From DAOTZU01 sp034433995 (GTDB lineage Bacteria; Chloroflexota; Anaerolineae; UBA1429), in the NCBI GenBank assembly GCA_034433995.1, contig DAOTZU010000074.1:1-6041 (forward strand): a DNA stretch of 6,041 bases. The letters are read 5' to 3'. How positions within the stretch are numbered: position 1 is the stretch's first letter; the number at the start of each line of letters is the position of its first letter. Positions 1 to 5,409 of the stretch are shown here, piece after piece. Under the pieces are notes generated by a model, which saw only the letters and a program-made list of their open reading frames with translations, was not told the DNA's origin and made no database searches. The translations under genes and the position numbers were made by a program.

Positions 1-950
1 TAAAAGTTCTCCAGGCTGCAGCCGAACCGTTCGCGCAGCGCTCGGGCCAGCTCCGGCGTGATGCGTTCCGCCGCTGAGGTGAGCCGCTCTACCGAGGAGA
101 GGTCGTAGCGTTCTTGTCCGGGGGTCTGCAAGAGCCAGCGGTACATGGTGGGCGAGCCGCCGATTTGGGTCACCTTCTCGGCCTGGATCGTGGCCAAGGC
201 CTCCTCGGGGTCGAAGCGTTCCATCAGGATGACCTTGCCGCCCGCCAGCAGGGCTGCCCCAATACCCAAGATGCCGGCAAAGAGGTAGGGCGGGAAAGGC
301 AACAAAAGGCAGCGCAGCGCGCCGAGGCGCGAGCGGCTCCCCAGGTGAAACAATGAGCTCAAGACGCGCCGGTGGATGGCCCCCTTTGGCAGGCCGGTGG
401 TGCCAGCAGTGTAACAGATCAGGCTGGCCTCGGAGGGGGAGATGCGGGCAGGCCGGAGGGGTTTGCCCGAGGACATGACTTCTCGCAGCGGGCGGAAGAC
501 GCGGCCATCGCCCTCGGCCGCGCCACGCATGAGGACATGGCGCAGGCGGGGCAGGTGGGGGAGGAGACGGCTCAACAGGGCGGGGTAATCTCGGCCAAGC
601 CAGCGCTGGGGCACAATCACGGCCTTGGCGCCGCAATCAGCCAGGATGTGGCGCAGCTCTTGTTCGCCCAGGAGGGGGTTGAGCGGCACATGGACGGCGC
701 CCAGAAGCGGGGGGAGAAATAGGGCGTACACTGCCTCGGGGCAAGCTGGCAGCACCGTGGCGATCCGATCCCCCGCCCCCACACCCAGGGATTGCAGGCC
801 CGCGGCCAGGGCCTGCAAATTCACATAAACTTGACGGCGGGTCAAGCGCTCCCCGCCACACAGCAGGAACTCCCGGTCTGGCCCGGTATGGAAGGCGAGC
901 CAGAGTAATGGTCGCGGTTTGAGCCAGCCCGGCCAAGTTGTGGTGGGCAT
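1..950 (-). CDS. AMP-binding acyl-CoA synthetase/ligase (ANL superfamily), N-terminal part, cut by the window edge
   Basis: About 316 residues are visible; the C-terminal part lies beyond the left edge. ANL enzymes activate a carboxylic acid with ATP to an acyl-adenylate and then usually transfer it to CoA. The diagnostic phosphate-binding loop is present at residues 180-191, YTAGTTGLPKGA. Upstream is the usual N-terminal pattern: a GVGAGDRIA stretch near 56-64 and a VPLNP segment at 88-92. A PFPPYLFAGI segment at 218-227 takes the place of the common PLPHxFG motif. The visible sequence stops at SLENF, just where the family's YGxTE motif is expected. I chose the ATG at 950 because AGGA lies 7 bases upstream and because a strong promoter at 1019-1047 puts the transcript start near 1012. 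In-frame GTG and TTG codons at 1013 and 1016 lie at or upstream of that start, and a stop is at 1022. The acid substrate cannot be told; a fatty-acid or aromatic-acid CoA ligase is possible. The family call is firm. Confidence 0.92.
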   Translation of the reverse strand, partial: MPTTTWPGWLKPRPLLWLAFHTGPDREFLLCGGERLTRRQVYVNLQALAAGLQSLGVGAGDRIATVLPACPEAVYALFLPPLLGAVHVPLNPLLGEQELRHILADCGAKAVIVPQRWLGRDYPALLSRLLPHLPRLRHVLMRGAAEGDGRVFRPLREVMSSGKPLRPARISPSEASLICYTAGTTGLPKGAIHRRVLSSLFHLGSRSRLGALRCLLLPFPPYLFAGILGIGAALLAGGKVILMERFDPEEALATIQAEKVTQIGGSPTMYRWLLQTPGQERYDLSSVERLTSAAERITPELARALRERFGCSLENF

Positions 951-1018
951 CGGTGCTTCCTGCTGCCCCTGAGGCAACCAAAAGCGCGGCTTGCGCTCGG
1001 CCAAAGCCCTCACCAAAC

Positions 1019-1047
1019 ACTATACCATCTGGCAGTGGCGGTGGCAA
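1019..1047 (-). promoter_or_regulatory. Sigma70-type promoter of the acyl-CoA ligase gene
   Basis: Read on the minus strand, the -35 box is TTGCCA (1047-1042, 5 of 6 to consensus). A 17-base spacer follows, then the -10 box TATAGT (1024-1019, 5 of 6). TGG before the -10 adds an extended -10 signature. The expected start is near 1012, giving a leader of about 60 bases before the ATG at 950. I see no clear operator in the leader. Confidence 0.75.
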
Positions 1048-1114
1048 GCCCGCGCGGCCAGGGCCCATGGAAGGGCCACCCTGCATTTAGTTCGGAACAA
1101 GCCACAACAACCGG

Positions 1115-1128
1115 CCGGTCTAAACCGG
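1115..1128 (-). terminator. Possible weak terminator hairpin after the beta-helix gene
   Basis: A small hairpin with a 5-bp stem (CCGGT/ACCGG) and a 4-base loop lies 37 bases past the stop of the beta-helix gene. On the minus strand it is followed by CCGGTTGTTGTGG, which has some T but no true T-run. It may help end transcription ahead of the ligase promoter, but by itself it is a weak candidate. Confidence 0.25.
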
Positions 1129-1164
1129 GACCGCTGCCCTTGCCTCTCTTGAACAGCCGGCGGC

Positions 1165-2745
1165 TCAGGAAGGCCGCCACACCAAGGGCAAATGGAGCAA
1201 GGCCGCCGGCTGGCGAAACTCGTAGGCGCCAATATCGGGCTGGGAGTCGCGGGGGCGGCCCTCCAGGTCCACCATCGTTGCCCCTGCGAGGATGCCGGCG
1301 TTGATGGCCGGGCTCCCCTGGCGCAGGTGGTAATCCCCCGCCGTTCCCCAGGCCGGGCGCGCGAAAAGCGGGTCGCCGTAGCGGTTCCCCGCGCCCAGGG
1401 AGGCGATGGTGGCGGCGGTATAGCTCGTCTCGCCGTGGGTCAGGATGATCTCGTTCTGTGGCAGGTAGAACAGGTTGTGCTCGGCGACAAGGGTGCTGGC
1501 TCCGTGGATATAGATGGGGCACCCTGGCCCGCGCCCGCTGAAAATCGTGTTGCGCACCGTCACCTGCACCGGCACGGGGTTGTCGTATTGCACGTAAAGC
1601 AGATAATTGTGCCCTACATAGTCATCCACGGTGACGTGGACGAACTCGTAGCGGGCGCCCGCCTGTTCCACCTGGTCAATGACGATGGCCGCCCAGGGCG
1701 AGGGTTCAGGGTTGCCATCGCCCCGGCCATGGATGAGGGTGTTCTCGACCCGGCTGCCGTCGGCCCAGAGCTTTACCCCGTCGCAGGAATTGTTGGCCAC
1801 GATGGCCCGGCGGATGGTGGTGTTGGCGGCCTTGGAATCCAGCCCGTCGCCATAGTTGTGCTCGGCCACGGTCTCCTCGATGAGCACCGGGCCCTGGGAA
1901 GGCTCGATGCCGAAACCGTCGGGGCGGTCGTAGGGGCGGCAAGAAGGCGGATCGTTCGGCTGGCCGGTGCAGACCACCGAGCCATCGCTGCCCCGGTAAT
2001 AGTGGCCGCTCCAGGAGAGCGAGCAACCACGGATGACCACGTTACGCCAGCCGCCGTGTTCGCCGGCCGGCCCACCCAGGGCGCCAAAACCGCAATACTC
2101 CAGGCGACAGTTGAGGATCTGGAGATCCTCCACGTCTTGGAGGTTCATCCCGAACTCGTCTATGTGGTGGATGTAAAGATCTTGGAGGACGATGTGGGCG
2201 GCCGGCGCCCCAAGGATCTCGACCCCATCGCGGAACCAGCAGGCCTCGCCCTGGGCCTGGTCATCATGGGTGATCTCCAAGTTCTGGATGCGCACGTACT
2301 GGGCGCCGCCCAGATCAATGGCCGTGATCAGATTCTCGCGGCCGGCCAGGATGGGGCGGTTGCCCGCCTCGCCTTGGATGGTGACCCAGGCCCCGGGCGC
2401 GCCGGAGGGCGGGGTGAGGATATCCGCGTCGTCCTCACTGAGGAGATAGCGGCCGCCCAGGATGATGAGGGTATCGCCGGGATGGAGCTGGCGCGAGGCG
2501 TACCCCGGCGTGGCCCAAGGACGGTCGCGGGTGCCGGGGTTGGCGTTATCGCCGGTGGGGGAGACGTAATACGTGGTGGCGGAGCCACCGGCGGATTTTG
2601 CCGGCGGCGCCTGGGTGGCTTGGGCCGCGGCGCCGCCGGCTCCTTCCTCAGGTGCTGCAGCCCGGCGTGAGGGCGCTAGGGTGGCACCGCACGAGATGCA
2701 CACCACCAAGGCCAACAGGGCGGAACCGAAAAGGCGGATGCGCAT
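1165..2745 (-). CDS. Secreted right-handed parallel beta-helix protein, probable lipoprotein, with choice-of-anchor Q-like C-terminus
   Basis: 526 residues. Residues 1-19 form a signal peptide (MRIRLFGSALLALVV) ending in CISC; Cys19 could be lipidated, although Cys at -3 is unusual for a lipobox. Residues 20-56 are a disordered linker rich in Ala, Gly and Pro. Residues 59-100 (YYVSPTGDNANPGT..RPWAT, then HPGDTLIILGGRY) are the typical entry to DUF1565/pectate-lyase-like beta-helices. Coil repeats of the type VxIxxxxxxxNxxDGxxL run from about 120 to 430, with NYGDGLDS at 297-304 and NNSCDGVKLW at 318-327. Residues 477-510 (GSPAINAG, D-x-x-G-x-x-R, DIGAYEF) match the choice-of-anchor Q pattern. 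The chain ends in LLHLPLVWRPS. Eight further cysteines may form disulfides. The fold is typical of polysaccharide lyases and other glycan-active proteins, but I cannot assign a substrate or catalytic residues. The start is set by the AAGGAGGTT ribosome site; an in-frame ATG at 2760 lies upstream of it. I see no clear promoter in the 132 bases before it. Confidence 0.88.
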   Translation of the reverse strand: MRIRLFGSALLALVVCISCGATLAPSRRAAAPEEGAGGAAAQATQAPPAKSAGGSATTYYVSPTGDNANPGTRDRPWATPGYASRQLHPGDTLIILGGRYLLSEDDADILTPPSGAPGAWVTIQGEAGNRPILAGRENLITAIDLGGAQYVRIQNLEITHDDQAQGEACWFRDGVEILGAPAAHIVLQDLYIHHIDEFGMNLQDVEDLQILNCRLEYCGFGALGGPAGEHGGWRNVVIRGCSLSWSGHYYRGSDGSVVCTGQPNDPPSCRPYDRPDGFGIEPSQGPVLIEETVAEHNYGDGLDSKAANTTIRRAIVANNSCDGVKLWADGSRVENTLIHGRGDGNPEPSPWAAIVIDQVEQAGARYEFVHVTVDDYVGHNYLLYVQYDNPVPVQVTVRNTIFSGRGPGCPIYIHGASTLVAEHNLFYLPQNEIILTHGETSYTAATIASLGAGNRYGDPLFARPAWGTAGDYHLRQGSPAINAGILAGATMVDLEGRPRDSQPDIGAYEFRQPAALLHLPLVWRPS

Positions 2746-2748
2746 GTG

Positions 2749-2757
2749 AACCTCCTT
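2749..2757 (-). promoter_or_regulatory. Strong Shine-Dalgarno site deciding the beta-helix gene start
   Basis: On the minus strand AAGGAGGTT is fully complementary to the 16S rRNA 3' tail. Its GGAGG core ends 5 bases before the ATG at 2745. The longer in-frame start at 2760 directly abuts this site and has no site of its own, so it is rejected. Confidence 0.85.
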
Positions 2758-2877
2758 CATCCGGCCCAGGCGGCTCCAAAACGGTTAGTGGGTAAGCCTT
2801 CTATCCTGTTGAACGCCATGTGGCGTCCCGGCCTTGCCCTGCCGCAGGCGTATGTTGCTTGGACTGGCTTTTTCGGG

Positions 2878-3555
2878 CTAGCGTATATACTGGGCGAACA
2901 TGGGCAAGAGCAAAAAGGCGTAGGCGTCGTTGAGAATGTGCATCAACATGCAGGCGGGCAAGTTGCGCCGCTTGATATAGAGCAAGGTGACGATGATGCT
3001 CCAAACGCCGATTTGGATCGTGCCGCCCAATCCCCAGAAAGGAATGTGTAGCAGGACAAAGACAATGTAGGCCAGGGCAGCGCTCAACCCCAAACGGCCT
3101 GTAAGGGTGTGCAGGCGTTCGATGGGATAGCCGCGGAACATGATCTCTTCGGTGATGCCCGCAGTGAGGACCACCGCCATGCGCAGCAAGAAGGGAACCT
3201 GGGCTAACTGCATGATGCCCGCCGAGGTGGTACCCAGCCCCAACGCGTTGACGATGGGGCCCGTGAGCATGAACGAGATGGCGCCGATCACGAAACCCAG
3301 GATGCCCCATAACCAATCGCGCCCTGTCATCTTTTTTATGCCCAAGGAAGCCAACGATTGCCTTTCCCAAAAGATGACGATGGCGAGCAAAAGGATGGCC
3401 ACGGCCCATTCCTCCACGATGGTAATGACGACCCTGGAAGGTATGGCCATGTCCTCAGGTTTTCTGCCCAGGATCAAGTCCAGAAGGAAGGGCAAAACGA
3501 GAGCCACGAACAAGCCCACCCACATTGCTATCCGTGTTTGGTTTTTGGTATTCAT
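2878..3555 (-). CDS. CPBP-family (CAAX/Rce1-like) intramembrane metalloprotease
   Basis: 225 residues, a normal size for bacterial CPBP proteins (Pfam Abi/CPBP). It is a polytopic membrane protein, with hydrophobic segments near residues 10-30, 48-64, 82-105, 121-135, 155-172, 183-195 and 203-220. All catalytic motifs are present: Glu136-Glu137-xxx-Arg141 in EEIMFRGY, Phe166-xxx-His170 in FVLLH, and His206-xxx-Asp210 in HILND. These glutamate and histidine residues form the predicted metal site in the membrane, so the enzyme is expected to be active. Bacterial members act in peptide maturation, bacteriocin immunity or unknown processes; nothing nearby names a substrate, and I see no prenylated or bacteriocin-like peptide gene. 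GAGG lies 5 bases before the ATG. GC content is visibly lower (about 55% in two 60-base lines counted) than in the flanking genes. The gene is 122 bases downstream of the phosphatidyltransferase. Confidence 0.93.
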   Translation of the reverse strand: MNTKNQTRIAMWVGLFVALVLPFLLDLILGRKPEDMAIPSRVVITIVEEWAVAILLLAIVIFWERQSLASLGIKKMTGRDWLWGILGFVIGAISFMLTGPIVNALGLGTTSAGIMQLAQVPFLLRMAVVLTAGITEEIMFRGYPIERLHTLTGRLGLSAALAYIVFVLLHIPFWGLGGTIQIGVWSIIVTLLYIKRRNLPACMLMHILNDAYAFLLLPMFAQYIR

Positions 3556-3582
3556 TTTCCCCTCTCTTCAGTATTTGGTTGA

Positions 3583-3601
3583 CTCGCTACGCGATAGCGA
3601 G
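3583..3601. repeat. Perfect 7-bp inverted repeat upstream of the protease gene
   Basis: CTCGCTA and TAGCGAG flank a 5-base loop, CGCGA on the plus strand. The repeat sits 28-46 bases before the protease start, inside the 122-base gap after the phosphatidyltransferase. No T-run follows on either strand, so it does not look like an intrinsic terminator. An operator or an mRNA hairpin in the leader are the alternatives. Confidence 0.5.
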
Positions 3602-3677
3602 GTGGCACACCTGCTCATGCCGCATTGGATCTGATCTGCGCGCCGGTTTCGGGTTTAGGGAGAGGTTTTTTAAAGAA

Positions 3678-4265
3678 CTAGAGCATGGCTTGTTGAGTCT
3701 GCCGGTAAACGTGCCAGATGCGCTGCAGGCTGGTCAAGATCGTGCCCACGGCCAGGATCCACAAGGCGGGGACGGTCAGGCCCAGGATGAGGGCCGCGAT
3801 GATCAAGATGGCCCGCTCCACCCGGGTGAAGAGGCCCACCTTGCACTCGGTGGCGATCCCCTCGGCCCGGGCGCGCACGTAACTGACCCACATGGAGCCA
3901 AAGAGGGTGATGTAGGCCAACATCTCTTCCAGGCGGCCGGGCTGGCCCATGTACCACCAGGCCAGGCCCAAGAGCACGGCGGATTCGGAGAGGCGATCCA
4001 AGGTGGAATCCAAAAAGGCGCCGAATTTGGTGGCTTGGCCCATCTGGCGGGCCAGGGTGCCGTCCAGGGCATCAAAGGCGCCGGCCACGATGAGGAGGGC
4101 GCCGCCCAGGCGCAGGTGTCCTTGAGCGATGACCACGCCCACAAGGATGCTCAAGAGAGCGCCCAAGATGGTCAAGGCGTTGGCCGAAAGGCCGATGTGC
4201 CCCAGAAACTTGGCCAGCGGTTCGACGATCCCCCGGCTCACCTTCCGTGCCCACTCGGTGAACAT
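3678..4265 (-). CDS. CDP-alcohol phosphatidyltransferase, possibly phosphatidylinositol-phosphate synthase-like
   Basis: 195 residues, multi-pass membrane enzyme of phospholipid synthesis. It transfers a phosphatidyl group from CDP-diacylglycerol to an alcohol acceptor and releases CMP. The full signature is present with exact spacing: Asp65-xx-Asp68-Gly69-xx-Ala72-Arg73-x8-Gly82-xxx-Asp86-xxx-Asp90. These aspartates bind the metal ions and the CDP moiety. The later segment SYVRARAEG (128-136) and FTRVERAI (146-153) resembles the Ser-Tyr-x-Lys-Ala-Arg-Ala-Glu and Glu-Arg patterns I recall from actinobacterial phosphatidylinositol-phosphate synthases, so inositol phosphate is a plausible acceptor; phosphatidylglycerophosphate synthase is an alternative. 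The start is the ATG at 4265, with GGGAGG 5 bases upstream. An in-frame TTG at 4280 is rejected because it lies upstream of that site and only about 6 bases after the predicted transcript start. It has its own promoter at 4293-4321. Confidence 0.93.
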   Translation of the reverse strand: MFTEWARKVSRGIVEPLAKFLGHIGLSANALTILGALLSILVGVVIAQGHLRLGGALLIVAGAFDALDGTLARQMGQATKFGAFLDSTLDRLSESAVLLGLAWWYMGQPGRLEEMLAYITLFGSMWVSYVRARAEGIATECKVGLFTRVERAILIIAALILGLTVPALWILAVGTILTSLQRIWHVYRQTQQAML

Positions 4266-4270
4266 CCAGC

Positions 4271-4276
4271 CCTCCC
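4271..4276 (-). promoter_or_regulatory. Shine-Dalgarno site of the phosphatidyltransferase gene
   Basis: GGGAGG on the minus strand, 5 bases before the ATG at 4265. It decides the start in favour of that ATG over the upstream TTG at 4280. Confidence 0.75.
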
Positions 4277-4292
4277 GCAACAGATTGCTTGC

Positions 4293-4321
4293 ATCTTAGC
4301 GCGACGGCCGGCCTTTGTCAA
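4293..4321 (-). promoter_or_regulatory. Promoter of the phosphatidyltransferase gene
   Basis: On the minus strand a perfect -35 box TTGACA (4321-4316), a 17-base spacer and the -10 box TAAGAT (4298-4293, 4 of 6) are present. The expected start is near 4286, leaving a leader of about 21 bases that just fits the ribosome site. Its -35 box faces that of the lacI promoter across 4 bases. Confidence 0.75.
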
Positions 4322-4325
4322 AAGG

Positions 4326-4354
4326 TTGACAGGGTCCGCCGGGGATGGTATACT
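4326..4354 (+). promoter_or_regulatory. Promoter of the lacI-type regulator and tagaturonate epimerase genes
   Basis: Perfect -35 box TTGACA (4326-4331), a 17-base spacer and the -10 box TATACT (4349-4354, 5 of 6). TGG before the -10 gives an extended -10. The predicted start is near 4361, exactly where the tandem operator-like repeat begins. This is the strongest promoter match in the window and suggests a gene that needs repression. Confidence 0.88.
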
Positions 4355-4360
4355 TGTGCC

Positions 4361-4384
4361 GTGAACGATCACGTGAACGATCAC
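4361..4384 (+). promoter_or_regulatory. Tandem operator, probable binding site of the adjacent LacI-family regulator
   Basis: Two exact, adjoining copies of GTGAACGATCAC (4361-4372 and 4373-4384). Each copy is an even dyad around a central CG, with 5 of 6 base pairs matching across the centre, the form typical of LacI-family operators. The junction forms a further overlapping dyad around CACGTG with the same match count. The repeat starts at the predicted transcript start and ends 14 bases before the lacI ATG, so binding would block transcription of lacI and the downstream epimerase. That this regulator binds here is inference from position and form. As RNA, each copy could also form a 4-bp stem. 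Confidence 0.72.
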
Positions 4385-4398
4385 ACTGGGATGGGACC

Positions 4399-5400
4399 AT
4401 GGCGCGGACGGTGACCATTCGCGATGTGGCGGAGCGGGCGGGCGTCTCGCGGCAGACGGTCTCGCGGGCCATCAACAACAAGGGCGAGATCGATTCTGCC
4501 ACGCGCCAGCGTATCTTGGAGGTGGCGCGGGAGCTGGGCTACCGCCCCAACCGTCTGGCCCGTGGGCTCAAGACGAACCGCACCTTTACGTTGGGGTTGG
4601 TGGTGCCGGATATCGCCAACCCCTTTTTCGCCGAGGTGGTGCGCGGCGCCTCGGAGGTGGCCGATGGCGCGGGCTATGGGGTTTTGCTCTGCAACACCGA
4701 CGAGCGCCCCGACCGCGAATGGGCCATCCTGCGCCTGTTGGAGGCCCAGCGGGTGGACGGGCTCATCTTGGTCAGCTCGCGCCTGAGCGAGGCCCGCTTG
4801 GACGAGGCCATCGCTGCCTGGCCGCCCATCGTCCTGGTCAACCGCTGGGCCCAGGCGCGCCCCGGCCTGGGCTGTGTGTTGGTGAACGACGCCCGTGGGG
4901 CGATGGTGGCTGTGGAGCATCTTTTGGCCAAGGGGCATCGGCGGATCGGTTTTGTGGCCGGCGCGCCCGAATCCCATAGCGGCCAGGAGCGACGGCGCGG
5001 GTACCGGCAGGCCATGGGCGGCGCCGGGCTGGATGTGCCGGAGGGTTGGTGCGTCCCCTGTGCTCCCACGGTGGAGGGAGGGCGGGAGGCCGTGCTCCAG
5101 CTCCTGCGCGCCCACCCTGACTTGACGGCCCTTTTGGCTTATAATGATCTTGTGGCGCTGGGCGCCCAGCAGGCCGCCCGGGAGCTGGGGCGCGCCGTGC
5201 CCCAGGAGCTGGCCCTGGTGGGCTGGGATGATATCGTCTTTGCCGCCCATGTCTCGCCGCCCCTGACCACCCTGCGCATGCCCAAGCAGCAGTTGGGCCG
5301 GCGGGCGATGGAGCTGCTCCTGGCGCTCTTGGGCGATCCTGCTCTGGCGCCGCCGCCAGTGATGCTGGAGGCGGAGCTGATCGTGCGCGAGTCGACGTAG
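4399..5400 (+). CDS. LacI-family transcriptional regulator, probable repressor of uronate catabolism
   Basis: 333 residues, the usual length. The N-terminal helix-turn-helix is at residues 5-26, with the recognition helix SRQTVSRAI. The hinge RPNRLARGLK spans 49-58, with Leu57 as the expected minor-groove intercalating residue. The periplasmic-binding-protein-like sensor domain starts at about 63 (FTLGLVVPDIANPFF). Typical later segments are VDGLIL (119-124), AYNDLVALG (247-255), LVGWDDI (273-279) and PPLTTLRMP (287-295). The recognition helix carries Arg-Gln where E. coli LacI has Tyr-Gln. An in-frame ATG at 4345 is rejected because it lies in the promoter spacer upstream of the predicted transcript start; the ATG at 4399 gives a normal LacI N-terminus. 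Its ribosome site is weak (GGGATGGGACC). The tandem site at 4361-4384 implies autorepression. The effector is unknown; with the epimerase next door, a hexuronate or its keto form is likely. Confidence 0.96.
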   Translation: MARTVTIRDVAERAGVSRQTVSRAINNKGEIDSATRQRILEVARELGYRPNRLARGLKTNRTFTLGLVVPDIANPFFAEVVRGASEVADGAGYGVLLCNTDERPDREWAILRLLEAQRVDGLILVSSRLSEARLDEAIAAWPPIVLVNRWAQARPGLGCVLVNDARGAMVAVEHLLAKGHRRIGFVAGAPESHSGQERRRGYRQAMGGAGLDVPEGWCVPCAPTVEGGREAVLQLLRAHPDLTALLAYNDLVALGAQQAARELGRAVPQELALVGWDDIVFAAHVSPPLTTLRMPKQQLGRRAMELLLALLGDPALAPPPVMLEAELIVREST

Positions 5401-5409
5401 AGGAGAGAG

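Noticed and set aside
637..1086. Minus-strand frame of 149 codons overlapping the ligase start
   Set aside because: A frame-shifted shadow of the ligase; it begins upstream of the ligase promoter and its product is Pro/Gly/Arg-rich without a domain.
1192..2670. Long open frame on the plus strand (492 codons) opposite the beta-helix gene
   Set aside because: It is an antisense shadow in GC-rich DNA. It has no recognisable domain, while the minus-strand frame has a signal peptide, a perfect ribosome site and clear family motifs.
2810..2830. Small hairpin ACGCC-ATGT-GGCGT between the protease and beta-helix genes as a terminator
   Set aside because: The stem is only 5 bp and there is no T-run on the minus-strand side, so it is not better than chance in GC-rich DNA.
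2746..2877. Promoter for the beta-helix gene
   Set aside because: I looked for TTG-type -35 boxes paired with a TA-rich hexamer at 16-18 bases on the minus strand and found no credible pair.
3556..3677. Promoter for the protease gene
   Set aside because: The best -10-like hexamer (AATACT, minus strand) has no acceptable -35 box at 16-18 bases, so I do not call one.
3525..4364. Open frame on the plus strand (279 codons) across the phosphatidyltransferase gene
   Set aside because: Antisense to a gene with a complete catalytic signature, and its translation (rich in Gly, Gln, His and Asp) has no family resemblance.
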